Shown here: one piece after another, positions 35,521 through 44,528 of the stretch
How positions within the stretch are numbered: position 1 is the stretch's first letter
How the letters are laid out: each line of letters starts with the position of its first letter
Origin: an uncultured Bacteroidales bacterium
Lineage (GTDB): Bacteria > Bacteroidota > Bacteroidia > Bacteroidales > Muribaculaceae
Assembly: GCA_902779125.1 (NCBI GenBank)
Contig: CACZAC010000003.1
Location: 1 to 64,000 of the forward strand
Direction: 5' to 3'
DNA: 64,000 nucleotides
The notes under the pieces: generated by a model
What the model saw: the letters and a program-made list of their open reading frames with translations, nothing else
Told to the model about the DNA's origin: nothing
The model's database searches: none
Position numbers and translations under genes: made by a program

Positions 35521-36090
35521 TTACAGCAGGGCACTCTCGTCGATGAGGTTGTTGAGCATGGCATAGACGGTGAGACCCGCAACGCTCTTGATACCTGTCT
35601 TGTGGCTGATGTTCTTGCGGTGACTGATGACCGTGTGGACACTCACGTTGAGCGCATCGGCAATTTCCTTGTTGGTCTTGCCCTGGGCAAGCTCGACAAG
35701 GACTGCGGTTTCGCGCTTGGTAAGTTCATAATTGCTCTTGCCTGCTTCGGTGTCGCCGGGAAGAGCCTGGGCCAGCGTCTCGATAATCACAGCCCGGCTG
35801 TCACGGATGTCCACCACCGCATCATAATGCTTGAGCACCTCACGCTCCACATATTGATAGACCAGCGCCACAACGGCCATGGGATGCTCGCCACGCAGCC
35901 TCGAAACGTTGCCGATAAGCGTGGGATTGATGAGCACAATGTCGGGACGAGTGGCAGCCAGTCGTTCATCAAGCTGGTCGGCCCCCATCTCGGGTTCCAG
36001 TACCTTGAAACGTATCTGCCCGTCAAGGATGGATTTCAACCCTTCGATGATGAGTTCCGAGGGTTCTACTATCAACAATCGCTGTTTCAT
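35521..36090 (-). CDS. LuxR-type regulator with degenerate receiver domain
   Basis: 189 residues: an N-terminal receiver-like fold (1-115) and a C-terminal LuxR/GerE helix-turn-helix (TKRETAVLVELAQGKTNKEIADALNVSVHTVISHRKNI, from about 124). At the phosphoacceptor site the usual Asp is N55 (DIVLINPTL) and the acidic pair near the N-terminus is reduced to E9, so phosphorylation-based activation is unlikely. Its start overlaps the hemerythrin gene stop by 4 nt, implying that the two proteins act together. Confidence 0.88.
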   Translation of the reverse strand: MKQRLLIVEPSELIIEGLKSILDGQIRFKVLEPEMGADQLDERLAATRPDIVLINPTLIGNVSRLRGEHPMAVVALVYQYVEREVLKHYDAVVDIRDSRAVIIETLAQALPGDTEAGKSNYELTKRETAVLVELAQGKTNKEIADALNVSVHTVISHRKNISHKTGIKSVAGLTVYAMLNNLIDESALL

Positions 36091-36788
36091 TTCTTGAGGA
36101 TGGCGTTTTCAAGATGTTTAACCAGCGGCACCATAATCTTTTCCTCGATGAAGGTGTGCTTCTTCAAGTCCTCGCTCAGGCGCAGGATATCGTCCACCAC
36201 ATCAAGCACATTGTCGTCATCGACCTGGGGCGGCAGGTACTTGAACACGATGTTCAGCAGGTCATCGAGTTTTCCCTCGATGTCACTATGCGTGTCGATA
36301 AACTCGCCGATGCTATAAGTAGCATCTCGCTTGCCGGCCATTAGTCCACGGATGTGGGGGAACACATCACGTTCCTCGTGCATGAAATGAGTCTCCACTT
36401 CCTCCTTATATTCCTTGAAGAAACTGATGAAAACCTTACCTATGCGTCCGTTCAGTTTCTGTGCAATAGCGTCAAGATGGCATTCGATGTGGGGCAGGCG
36501 CTTTTCGACATAATACTTGTGGGACTTCTCCAGATAAGGGACAAGTCCTGTCATCTCGGTTCCCAGTATGGCTGCCGTCGAAGGCACATAGTTATTGAAA
36601 GTATAAACGTTGCAGATGAGCAGGAAAAAAGCGGTATCTACCCCACTATCCTCACACACGTCGGCAATAGAGCGGTCACCGAATCCCAACGAGACGCCCA
36701 GTCGCGACAACAGCGAGAGCAGCGACGGATGGGCGGTTATCAAATCACTCAAGCGACTGTCGCTCGAGAAAAGCCGTGATTTTATCAT
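36087..36788 (-). CDS. Hemerythrin-domain protein with ScdA-like N-terminus
   Basis: 233 residues. The N-terminus (LITAHPSLLSLLSRLGVSLGFGDRSI) resembles the DUF542/ScdA-N segment of the RIC family of di-iron proteins that repair iron-sulfur clusters after NO or oxidative damage; the rest is an all-helical hemerythrin fold with His/Glu ligands in HIECHLD, ETHFMHEERDVFPHI, DTHSDIE and FIEEKIMVP. First gene of a two-gene operon with the LuxR regulator, so it may instead be an oxygen/NO-sensing input to it. Confidence 0.85.
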   Translation of the reverse strand: MIKSRLFSSDSRLSDLITAHPSLLSLLSRLGVSLGFGDRSIADVCEDSGVDTAFFLLICNVYTFNNYVPSTAAILGTEMTGLVPYLEKSHKYYVEKRLPHIECHLDAIAQKLNGRIGKVFISFFKEYKEEVETHFMHEERDVFPHIRGLMAGKRDATYSIGEFIDTHSDIEGKLDDLLNIVFKYLPPQVDDDNVLDVVDDILRLSEDLKKHTFIEEKIMVPLVKHLENAILKK

Positions 36789-36828
36789 TTCTTGAATTAT
36801 AACTGTTTACTATATAGCTATTTCACTG

Positions 36829-36860
36829 CAAAAGTAACATATTTCCCGCAAACCAGCAAA
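36829..36860 (-). promoter_or_regulatory. Promoter of the hemerythrin-LuxR operon
   Basis: Minus strand: TTTG (36860-36857), 20-nt spacer, TACTTTTG (36836-36829); ATG 40 nt downstream at 36788. Confidence 0.75.
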
Positions 36861-36910
36861 CGAGGCTAGAGACAGCTATAGTCAACCATTTTATTATCAA
36901 CACTTTACGA

Positions 36911-38659
36911 TTATTTCCCCGAATCGTCAAAGATGATGAGGCGGCTGATGTCCCAGGCTTGGCGCTGATGGGGCGTGAGGGCTGTACTGTCACCGATGAC
37001 CGACATATTGCGCGGCTGGATGGCACCCTTGACGGGATAACGCAAGATGCTATGTCCCAGTCCTTTCCAGTAATAGGCATTGGCGCCCATCACATCAAGC
37101 AAAGTGGGGTAAACATCCACCTGGCCGATGACCGCATCATAGCGCAAGGTGGTATCACAACCCGTGATAATCAATGGAATGCCCCAATCATCAGGTACGA
37201 AATCATAGTCGGAACGTCCCTCGATGCGGTTACGGTACAACTGGGTGTGGTCGCTCACGATGGCAAACACCGTGTTCTGTGCCAAACCCAGGCGATGCAG
37301 GTCCTCAATCATGGCACCGATGCAACTGTCGGTGAGATGGACACAGTTGAGATAACCCCGTGCCTCGGCATTCAGCGTGTCGCTGGCGGTAATCCACGAG
37401 CCGGGCAGTTTGCCATCGGTATAGGGGGCATGCATCGTCATGGTGACCATCTCGAGGAAGAACGGCTGGCGCAACTGTGGCAACAGGCGCGCCGTGAAAT
37501 CGGTAAGCGCCGCGTCATCCACATTATTGTGGCGCTTCAGGGCACCATCGGCGATGAGGTCATCACGCGTGTAAAGGGTATTGAAGCCGTAAGTACGGGC
37601 GGTAACACTCTGATTCCAGTTCATTCCAGGAGTACAGATTACCTCACGGCAATCATAGCCATCGAGGGCTGCTGCCAGTGTCGGGTATTCCTTGTCACCC
37701 CAATTCACGGCCACCACCCCGTCACGCAGGGGCAACAGACCTGTATTGTAGATGAAATGGGCATCGCTGGAATGGCCATGACTCGTCTGGAACAACACAT
37801 GTGGCGCATAAATCACGCTATCACTTGCCACCAGACGGTTAAGCACGGGAGTCACCTCTCGCCCGTCGATTTCCATGCCGATGGGCCAGGTGTGCAAGGA
37901 CTCCACAATCAGCAGCACCAGATTGCGGTTCTCTACACTGCAGTAGGGGTTATCGCTGTAATGGGGGCAATCCTCGTCAATAAACCGCTTGACCATTGCC
38001 CGCTCGGCATCGGTTACCGTGTGGGGGATAATCAGTTCCTGATACAAGGAGAAGGCAACATAAGGTATCAAGCCATTCTGCCCATAATATCCCTTGTTGC
38101 TGAAATTGTGCAGAAAGCGTTTCTCAAAGCTGTCGTTGCCGAAGATGTAGCCCCATGCTCCCGTTATCAGGCACACCGCCAACGAGCATAGGAGCACCTT
38201 CGGGCGGTTTTCCTCGTCTTGAGTGCGTTTGCCCAGCAAACAAGCCACAATGAGCAGCAATGGCGGGACAATAATCAGCAGGTCTTGCCAACGAAGCAAA
38301 GCCAAGGTGCTTGCCGCCAAGGTGGAATTGACATTGTCGGTCAAAGCCAAGCTGCGCCACGGCATCAGGTCATCATAGGCTCGACAATAGCACATCTGCA
38401 TCAGGCTCCACACCGTGAGCAGAGCCAGGGGAATCCACACGAGCCAGCGCAGGCGGCTAGGCAACAGCCAGTAAGGCAACAGCAGCAACAGGGCATTGGC
38501 AATCGAGATAGCGACAACATGCCATTCATGCAACATGTTCCCCACCCCACCCAGTTGGGTATCGAGGGCAACGATAAAGCACTGCCATGCGACCACCGCC
38601 ACACACAGCACGAAAAACACGATGCCGTAACGCGTGATATTTCCCGCTATCCTCTTCAC
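36911..38659 (-). CDS. Membrane sulfatase-like phosphotransferase (LtaS/EptA-type)
   Basis: 582 residues. Four to five N-terminal membrane helices (to about 190) precede a periplasmic alkaline-phosphatase-fold domain: NLVLLIVESLHTWPIG (metal-binding Glu), the nucleophile region QTSHGHSSDAHF, TMTMHAPY and IVSDHTQL (Asp-His metal ligands). Such enzymes move phosphoglycerol or phosphoethanolamine from phospholipids onto glycans or lipid A. The start is a GTG at 38659; no ATG exists before residue 43. It is the last gene of a five-gene operon, 9 nt after umuD. Confidence 0.88.
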   Translation of the reverse strand: MKRIAGNITRYGIVFFVLCVAVVAWQCFIVALDTQLGGVGNMLHEWHVVAISIANALLLLLPYWLLPSRLRWLVWIPLALLTVWSLMQMCYCRAYDDLMPWRSLALTDNVNSTLAASTLALLRWQDLLIIVPPLLLIVACLLGKRTQDEENRPKVLLCSLAVCLITGAWGYIFGNDSFEKRFLHNFSNKGYYGQNGLIPYVAFSLYQELIIPHTVTDAERAMVKRFIDEDCPHYSDNPYCSVENRNLVLLIVESLHTWPIGMEIDGREVTPVLNRLVASDSVIYAPHVLFQTSHGHSSDAHFIYNTGLLPLRDGVVAVNWGDKEYPTLAAALDGYDCREVICTPGMNWNQSVTARTYGFNTLYTRDDLIADGALKRHNNVDDAALTDFTARLLPQLRQPFFLEMVTMTMHAPYTDGKLPGSWITASDTLNAEARGYLNCVHLTDSCIGAMIEDLHRLGLAQNTVFAIVSDHTQLYRNRIEGRSDYDFVPDDWGIPLIITGCDTTLRYDAVIGQVDVYPTLLDVMGANAYYWKGLGHSILRYPVKGAIQPRNMSVIGDSTALTPHQRQAWDISRLIIFDDSGK

Positions 38660-38668
38660 TGCTAAAGC

Positions 38669-39097
38669 CTAAACCCTTTTAATGATATGCGATACCACGC
38701 CCCACACCTGGAAGTTGCTATCCTCGGGAACAGCCATCTCAGGGAAATCGGCATTGGCAGGCGTCAGGAAGATGCCTTCCTCGCGCACGCTGAGGCGCTT
38801 GACCGTGAAATCGCCGTCAATAAAGCACACAGCGATACTGCCGTCATGAGGCGTGAGGGAGCGGTCAATGATGAGCAAATCCCCCTCGTTGATACCCGCA
38901 TCCACCATAGAATTGCCGATGACACGGGCACAGAAAGTTGCCGACGGGTTAGTGATCAGGGCGCGGTTCAAGTCGATGGTATCGGCATATTCGCCCTGGG
39001 CTGGACTGGGAAAACCCGCCTGCACACGTCCTTCAAAGAACTGCAAGCCCGAGGTTTTTTCCTCGGACTTGACTTCAGATATCTTGATTTCTTCCAT
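38669..39097 (-). CDS. umuD: UmuD-like S24 autoprotease
   Basis: 142 residues. LexA/UmuD peptidase features: cleavage site A27-G28 in RVQAGFPSP, catalytic S63 in IGNSMVDAG and K100 in FTVKRL. No N-terminal DNA-binding domain, so this is UmuD rather than LexA. In polymerase V operons umuC normally follows, but here the next gene is the sulfatase-like transferase and no Y-family polymerase is found in the window. Confidence 0.9.
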   Translation of the reverse strand: MEEIKISEVKSEEKTSGLQFFEGRVQAGFPSPAQGEYADTIDLNRALITNPSATFCARVIGNSMVDAGINEGDLLIIDRSLTPHDGSIAVCFIDGDFTVKRLSVREEGIFLTPANADFPEMAVPEDSNFQVWGVVSHIIKRV

Positions 39098-39100
39098 CGT

Positions 39101-39871
39101 TTACACTTTCACGATTAGTCTATCGTAAGCCAGTTCCACGCCTTGCGGCAACAGTCTGGGAGAATCGGCATGCAGCCCCATTCGGTCACTCATGTGAATG
39201 AGATAAGTGCGTCCTGGTTTTATCCTATTGACGATGCTGAGTGTCTCGTCAAGACACATGTGGGACAAGTGATTACCCTCGGCCTTCAATGAATTGATAA
39301 CCAGCAAAGGCACACCCTTGAGGCTGTCAACGACATCGTCGGCAATCGTCTTGGCATCGGTGATATAGGCAAGGGGACCGATACGGAATCCGATAATCGG
39401 CAGTTTATAGTGCATCACTGGAATCGGCTCTACCCGCACGCCCTCGACCAGGAACGGCTTGTCTCCTATCACATGTTCCTCAAACTGAGCCACGCCGGGA
39501 TAAGGATTGTCGGCAAAGCAGTAAGGAATGCGCTGATGCAGGTTTTCCAGCACATCGGCACGGGCATACAACGGGAACGGACGCTCAAAACAATAGGCAC
39601 GCAGGTCATCAAGACCTGCCACATGGTCAAAATGGATATGGGTTAACAGCACCGCATCCAGATTGTCATCGCTTGCACGCAGCATCTGGGTGCGGAAGTC
39701 GGGTCCACAGTCAATGAGCAGGCGCACGCCCTGATATCGGACAATCGCCGAGGTGCGCAACCGCATATCCCGCGGGTCTGAACTGAGGCATACCGGGCAC
39801 TGGCAACGCAACATGGGCACACCAGTTGATGTCCCAGTCCCCAAGAATTCTATTTCCAATGTCGTCAACAT
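39101..39871 (-). CDS. Metallo-beta-lactamase-fold hydrolase (PhnP/RNase Z-like)
   Basis: 256 residues. Begins LEIEFLGTGTSTGVPMLRCQCPVCLSSDPRDMRLR, with cysteines typical of the PhnP-like group, and has the metal site THIHFDHVAGLDDL and later HMCLDE and IHMSDRMG histidines. These enzymes hydrolyse cyclic phosphodiesters or similar small substrates. Lies 5 nt after the upstream lipoprotein gene and 3 nt before umuD. Confidence 0.9.
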   Translation of the reverse strand: MLTTLEIEFLGTGTSTGVPMLRCQCPVCLSSDPRDMRLRTSAIVRYQGVRLLIDCGPDFRTQMLRASDDNLDAVLLTHIHFDHVAGLDDLRAYCFERPFPLYARADVLENLHQRIPYCFADNPYPGVAQFEEHVIGDKPFLVEGVRVEPIPVMHYKLPIIGFRIGPLAYITDAKTIADDVVDSLKGVPLLVINSLKAEGNHLSHMCLDETLSIVNRIKPGRTYLIHMSDRMGLHADSPRLLPQGVELAYDRLIVKV

Positions 39872-39876
39872 CCTTG

Positions 39877-40779
39877 TTATCTGCGAAAACGGCTGAGCAG
39901 ACCATCCACAAAAAAGAGATAGGAGCCGCCGTCATAATACCAATATTCCCTAAGCCCTGACTGGTCGGGTAACGCATTGATACCCTTGGGGCTACCCAAT
40001 GAGAGTAAGCATTCCTCCTTGGTCATTCCCTCTACTACCTGGCCGCAAGTGATGCGCTTCCATGTTTCGTCACTGATGTCGGGATAAGCCGAACGAGGAT
40101 CTGCAGCAACAAACATGGCGTCAAAATCCCGTCCGTACATCGCAGCCATGCCAGTACTCATCCACACCATTGCCTTATCACCCTTGTCAACAGTAGTGAA
40201 AAGTACCCGCAACGGCATCACGCTATTGCCAGGCAACACGCTGTCGATATGGACCTTGATGAAATGACGGCCGTCAATCATCTGTTCACTGTCGCGGTCA
40301 TACCAGATGGGGAGCATGGGCAGGGTGGAACCGGAACGGAAGGCATCTATAGACTTGCCATAACGGTAGAGAAGTGTCAGACCCGACACCTGGTCAACAA
40401 AACGGATATCCACGGTTCGGTTATCCTCGGTAAACAAGCCACTGTTCACCCAACCATCATAGCACAGGACATGCCCCGCCAAGTGCAGCGAATCCAGGTT
40501 ATAGCCCGAATACAGGAGCATTTCTCGCACCTGGTCGTCGGTAACCCAAAAACGCTTGCCTTTTTTCCATGCCGGCAGCGAATCGGCATAAGATTCGATT
40601 GTTACTGGAGTCTGCTTGCTTTCAACCTGATTGATGACACGGCGGACATCTTTATCAGTAACATGGTCGGTCACTTCAATGCCCGTTCCACAGGCAGCCA
40701 TCAACACACTCACCACAATGCCTGTCACGATGTGACGGCTGTGGTTCAGGAAAGAATGTGAAAGCCACCCGTTCATCAT
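39877..40779 (-). CDS. Lipoprotein with BamE-like C-terminal domain
   Basis: 300 residues. Signal/lipobox region ends VLMAAC (Cys about 30). No family was recognised for residues 35-245; the C-terminal 60 residues (GQVVEGMTKEECLLSLGSPKGIN... then EYWYYDGGSYLFFVDGLLSRFRR) have the SmpA/BamE-like pattern of GMTKEEV..lGxP followed by a strand pair. Second gene of the operon 41194-36911. A role in envelope assembly is a guess. Confidence 0.7.
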   Translation of the reverse strand: MMNGWLSHSFLNHSRHIVTGIVVSVLMAACGTGIEVTDHVTDKDVRRVINQVESKQTPVTIESYADSLPAWKKGKRFWVTDDQVREMLLYSGYNLDSLHLAGHVLCYDGWVNSGLFTEDNRTVDIRFVDQVSGLTLLYRYGKSIDAFRSGSTLPMLPIWYDRDSEQMIDGRHFIKVHIDSVLPGNSVMPLRVLFTTVDKGDKAMVWMSTGMAAMYGRDFDAMFVAADPRSAYPDISDETWKRITCGQVVEGMTKEECLLSLGSPKGINALPDQSGLREYWYYDGGSYLFFVDGLLSRFRR

Positions 40780-40795
40780 GGAAAAAGCAGAATAA

Positions 40796-41194
40796 TTACT
40801 TCTTCTTGGTCTCTACAGCGGCATCTACCGAATTGGTCACAGCTCCGATACCCATTTCACCCTGTAAAGCATCATCAACCACCTCATTAAGAACGGTATC
40901 CTTGTTCAGACCCTGATTCATCTTGAGCGTGGTAATATAGGCTGTATTGCGCTCACGGGCATCCTTCAAAGCATCACGGAACTCCTTAATGGCTGTGGAA
41001 TCACCGAGTGCGAGAATTTTCTCCTCCTGTTCGCGGATGGTTTGGTCAAGTTGGAGTACTGCAGCAGAATCCTTCTTCTGGCACAACTCATCAAGTTGCT
41101 TGGCAAACTCTTCGCCCTTAGCTTTATAATTGCCTTCACAACTAACCAACGATAAAGCCATAAATACAGCCAGTGTCAATAAAATCTTCTTCAT
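40796..41194 (-). CDS. Small helical lipoprotein
   Basis: 132 residues: lipoprotein signal MKKILLTLAVFMALSLVSC with lipidation at C19, then a mostly helical charged region (GEEFAKQLDELCQKKDSAAVLQLDQTIREQEEKILAL) and a lysine end. No known family recognised. 16 nt before the BamE-like lipoprotein gene, heading the five-gene operon. Confidence 0.75.
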   Translation of the reverse strand: MKKILLTLAVFMALSLVSCEGNYKAKGEEFAKQLDELCQKKDSAAVLQLDQTIREQEEKILALGDSTAIKEFRDALKDARERNTAYITTLKMNQGLNKDTVLNEVVDDALQGEMGIGAVTNSVDAAVETKKK

Positions 41195-41244
41195 TTTTCT
41201 TTGTCAAATACTTTTATTTATAATGTTGTTTAATTCATTGTATT

Positions 41245-41496
41245 TCACTCCCCGATTGCCTGCATTAAAGCAGTGGCAAGCTGATCGGGACACGATGTGG
41301 CCTTGTAGCCGCAGCGTATACCCTTCAGTTTCTTGATGGCCTCGACGGCCGGCATACCGTTGACCAGCGTGCAGACCGCTTTCAGGTTGCCATCACAGCC
41401 ACCGATGAAGCTCACATCGCGGATGATGCCCTGTTCGTCCAGTTCAAAATCAATCTGGAGCGAGCAGGTACCTCTCGTTTCATAAGAATAACGCAT
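41245..41496 (-). CDS. TSCPD-domain small protein
   Basis: 83 residues. Contains the pattern SFIGGCDGNLKAVCTLVNGM and the hallmark ATSCPDQLATAL, which define the TSCPD family (TIGR03905-type), related to a C-terminal domain of some class II ribonucleotide reductases. Four cysteines could bind metal. Follows the Crp-type regulator by 4 nt. Function not established. Confidence 0.88.
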   Translation of the reverse strand: MRYSYETRGTCSLQIDFELDEQGIIRDVSFIGGCDGNLKAVCTLVNGMPAVEAIKKLKGIRCGYKATSCPDQLATALMQAIGE

Positions 41497-41500
41497 AAAA

Positions 41501-42187
41501 TTATCTGTTTCGTATTATTTGTATCAATTTTGGCAGGTCAATGAGCTTCAGCTTCCCACTGTCATACTCGATGATATCCTCATCGCTCAAGCGGTCGAGT
41601 GTGGCAACCAGTGTAGTGCGTTGAGTGCCCAAGAGATTACACAAGTCCTTCTGCTTGTAGGATATTTCCACATCGGCAGCACCAGGCACCAACAACGTGT
41701 CAAGCAGTGTTGCCAACCGTTCAGTCACCGACCCGTCTCTCACTGCTATTGCCGAGGAAGCACTGCGCTGACATCCCGAAGACAGGTAGTTCAATATATT
41801 GAACAAGAACACCTTGTCGCTGTTGACCATCTTGATGTAGTCACTCTTGAGCAGCTGCAGGATGCCGCATGAGCCGTCGGCAATAGCGGTATAAGGATAC
41901 AGGGTTTCACGTCCAAACAGATATTCGGCGGCCAAGACGTGGGGAGAAACCAACACCTGTGACAGCACAACCCTCAAGTTGCTGAATGGGGTTTCCAACC
42001 TCACTTGACCCGACACGATGAATTTGAGGTGCGTGCACGGGTCCCCAGCGGTGAAAATCCGTTCACCGTCAGCGAATTTGAGAAAATGGAATGGCAACTT
42101 CTCGACCAGTGCCGTGATTTTCTCAGTACTCACGCCCTGGAAGAGAGGCAACTGCATCAATTGTTGGTACATGCTGTTCATGGCCAA
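41501..42187 (-). CDS. Crp/Fnr family transcriptional regulator
   Basis: 228 residues: cyclic-nucleotide-binding-like beta-roll (20-130) followed by a Crp-type winged helix (about 150-228; ISYKQKDLCNLLGTQRTTLVATLDRLSDEDIIEYDSGKLKL). No cysteine cluster for an iron-sulfur site is seen, so it is not a canonical Fnr. ATG codons at 42187, 42181 and 42172 could be the start. 10 nt after hisS. Confidence 0.9.
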   Translation of the reverse strand: MAMNSMYQQLMQLPLFQGVSTEKITALVEKLPFHFLKFADGERIFTAGDPCTHLKFIVSGQVRLETPFSNLRVVLSQVLVSPHVLAAEYLFGRETLYPYTAIADGSCGILQLLKSDYIKMVNSDKVFLFNILNYLSSGCQRSASSAIAVRDGSVTERLATLLDTLLVPGAADVEISYKQKDLCNLLGTQRTTLVATLDRLSDEDIIEYDSGKLKLIDLPKLIQIIRNR

Positions 42188-42197
42188 TCACCTGTCT

Positions 42198-43562
42198 TTA
42201 TTTGCCCAAAGCCTCAATCACCTGCTCGACTGTCAACGTCTGCTGCTCTCCCGTCGTCATGTTCTTAAGGGCGATGGTACCATTCTGAACCTCGTCGGCG
42301 CCAACAATAGCGACATAGGGGATTTTCCTGTCATTGGCATAGTTCATCTGCTTCTTCATCTTGGCGCTGTCAGGGTACAGTTCAGCGCTGACGCCAGCGC
42401 GACGCAGGGCCATGATGTGACGCAATGAAGCCGTAGCTTCCTGTTCACCGAAGTTGACAAACATTACCCGAGCGGTCGCCATCGTGTCGGCAGGATAGAG
42501 GTCGAGTGCGTTCAACACATCATAGATGCGGTCAGCACCGAAACTGATGCCCACACCCGACAGGCCCGGCATACCGAATACTCCCGTCAGGTTATCATAG
42601 CGGCCACCACCCGTAATGCTGCCGATAGCTACATCCAGAGCCTTGACCTCAAGGATTGTACCTGTATAGTAGTTCAGGCCACGTGCCAATGAGACATCAA
42701 GCTCAACAGTAGCACGAGTGCCCAGTGCAGCCACATGGTCCAACACATAACGCATTTCCTCGATACCCTTCATGCCCGTCTCACTGCCGGCCAGCATATC
42801 AGCCAGGGCTGATAGACGTTGTTCATTGGTGCCCTCGAGCGCCAGCAACGGCTGCAACGTGGAAATCGCCTCATCGCTCAATCCCTTTTCCTTCAATTCG
42901 GCATTGACATTGTCAAGACCGATTTTATCGAGTTTATCGATAGCAACGGTAATGTCCACAATCTTGTCAGCGGCACCGATAATCTCAGCGATACCACTGA
43001 GTATCTTACGGTTATTGAGTTTGATAGCAACGTTGATGTTGAAGCGGTTAAACACCTCGTCAATCATCGTCACCAGCTCAACCTCGTTCAATAACGAGTC
43101 ACTGCCTACGATATCGGCATCACACTGGTAGAACTCGCGGTAACGGCCCTTCTGCGGACGGTCGGCACGCCACACAGGCTGCACCTGATAGCGCTTGAAA
43201 GGCATCTGAACGTCATTACGGTGCTGCACCACATAGCGGGCGAAGGGCACCGTCAGGTCATATCGCAGTCCCTTCTCGCTAATCTTGGTAGTCAAGTGCA
43301 ATGAATCATGGGCGGCCAGCAGGTCGTCGGGAGCGTCCTTGAGGTAATCACCGCTGTTCAGAATCTTGAACAGCAATTTGTCGCCCTCCTCGCCATACTT
43401 GCCCATCAATGTGGACAGATTCTCGATGGCAGGAGTCTCAATCTGCTGGAAACCGTAGAGAAGGAATACGTCTTTAATTGTGTTAAAAATATAGTTGCGT
43501 CGCGCCATCTCGATGGGCGAGAAGTCGCGTGTCCCTTTAGGGATAGAAGGTTTTTGTGCCAT
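42198..43562 (-). CDS. hisS: Histidyl-tRNA synthetase
   Basis: 454 residues, class II synthetase. Motif 1/2 regions [24 protein letters not shown] and [29 protein letters not shown], histidine loop [14 protein letters not shown] and [12 protein letters not shown]-terminal anticodon-binding domain [30 protein letters not shown]. Charges tRNA-His. Between yugP-like and crp-like genes in one operon. Confidence 0.98.
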   Translation of the reverse strand: MAQKPSIPKGTRDFSPIEMARRNYIFNTIKDVFLLYGFQQIETPAIENLSTLMGKYGEEGDKLLFKILNSGDYLKDAPDDLLAAHDSLHLTTKISEKGLRYDLTVPFARYVVQHRNDVQMPFKRYQVQPVWRADRPQKGRYREFYQCDADIVGSDSLLNEVELVTMIDEVFNRFNINVAIKLNNRKILSGIAEIIGAADKIVDITVAIDKLDKIGLDNVNAELKEKGLSDEAISTLQPLLALEGTNEQRLSALADMLAGSETGMKGIEEMRYVLDHVAALGTRATVELDVSLARGLNYYTGTILEVKALDVAIGSITGGGRYDNLTGVFGMPGLSGVGISFGADRIYDVLNALDLYPADTMATARVMFVNFGEQEATASLRHIMALRRAGVSAELYPDSAKMKKQMNYANDRKIPYVAIVGADEVQNGTIALKNMTTGEQQTLTVEQVIEALGK

Positions 43563-43604
43563 TATTCTAATTTAATGTATTTCTCAATGTATTGTGTTAT
43601 GATG

Positions 43605-44285
43605 TTATCGACGGCTACCGCCAAAAATCATGGCGACATAATATAACAATGTTGCAAGCGAACCGATTGCTGCCACAACATAGGTGTAGGCTGCAGCACG
43701 CAAAGCGTCCTTGGCATATTCCAATTGCTGTCCACTAGCAATTCCTGAGCCCTCAAGCCACTTGATGGCACGGCGGCTGGCATCCACCTCGACAGGCAAG
43801 GTCACGAAACTGAACAGGACCGTTACAGCAAACAGGGCGATTGCGATATACAAGGGAATCGGCGTCACTGCAGCCACTACAATACCTGCAAGCAAGAGCC
43901 ACTGGATAGTGCTGGAAGCAAAAGATACCAAGGGCACCATCTTGGTGCGCAGTTGCAACATGCTGTAGCCCACCTTGTGCTGCACGGCATGACCGCACTC
44001 ATGGGCGGCAACGGCAGCAGCAGCGATGCTATTGGTTCCATAGACCGGTTCACTCAAGTTCACCGTACGGTTGGCGGGATTGAAGTGGTCGGTCAACTGG
44101 CCGCTCACACTCGTCACCTGCACATCCCCGCAGCCATTCTGTTGAAGCATGGCATTGGCAATGTCACGCCCAGCCATGGGAACAGCCAATGGAATCTTAC
44201 TATACTTGGCAAACTTGGACTTAAGGGAGCTCTGAACAATCATGCTCAGGATGAAAATGCCTCCCATTAAAATGTAAATGAACAT
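43605..44285 (-). CDS. YugP-family zinc metallopeptidase
   Basis: 226 residues with three to four membrane segments. The zinc site AAHECGHAVQHKVGY (HExxH form) lies at about 89-103, preceded by the conserved LSEPVYGTNSIAA, and VPLVSFASSTIQWLLLAGI follows. This is the membrane-embedded neutral zinc metallopeptidase family (YugP, PF04298). Physiological substrate unknown. First gene of yugP-hisS-crp-TSCPD. Confidence 0.92.
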   Translation of the reverse strand: MFIYILMGGIFILSMIVQSSLKSKFAKYSKIPLAVPMAGRDIANAMLQQNGCGDVQVTSVSGQLTDHFNPANRTVNLSEPVYGTNSIAAAAVAAHECGHAVQHKVGYSMLQLRTKMVPLVSFASSTIQWLLLAGIVVAAVTPIPLYIAIALFAVTVLFSFVTLPVEVDASRRAIKWLEGSGIASGQQLEYAKDALRAAAYTYVVAAIGSLATLLYYVAMIFGGSRR

Positions 44286-44363
44286 AATATTAAGTTTTTA
44301 ATTGATATTGCACTATTTGGCACGGAAATTGCCATACAATGCATCGGGCAAGATTCCGCACTG

Positions 44364-44371
44364 CAAAGTTA
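44364..44371 (-). promoter_or_regulatory. Probable -7 element of the yugP-hisS operon
   Basis: Minus-strand TAACTTTG, 79 nt before the ATG at 44285. -33 element unclear. Confidence 0.5.
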
Positions 44372-44443
44372 TATTATTTTGCCCGCAAAACAGTCATTTA
44401 CGACAATAAAAGTGCTAAAAAATGAAAATTGAGTGCAAAAAAG

Positions 44444-44474
44444 TTTGGTAATTCAAAAATAGCCGTTATTTTTG
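44444..44474 (+). promoter_or_regulatory. Promoter of the Ala-rich lipoprotein
   Basis: TTTG (44444-44447), 19-nt spacer, TATTTTTG (44467-44474): a full consensus match. The leader is about 48 nt to the ATG at 44529, very AT-rich. Confidence 0.85.
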
Positions 44475-44528
44475 CGGCGTTGAATCGTTTTATTATTATT
44501 ATTCATTTATTTTAAAAGTTGTTTTATT

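Noticed and set aside
36959-38191. A 410-codon open frame on the plus strand
   Set aside because: Antisense to the sulfatase-like transferase, which has intact metal-site motifs.
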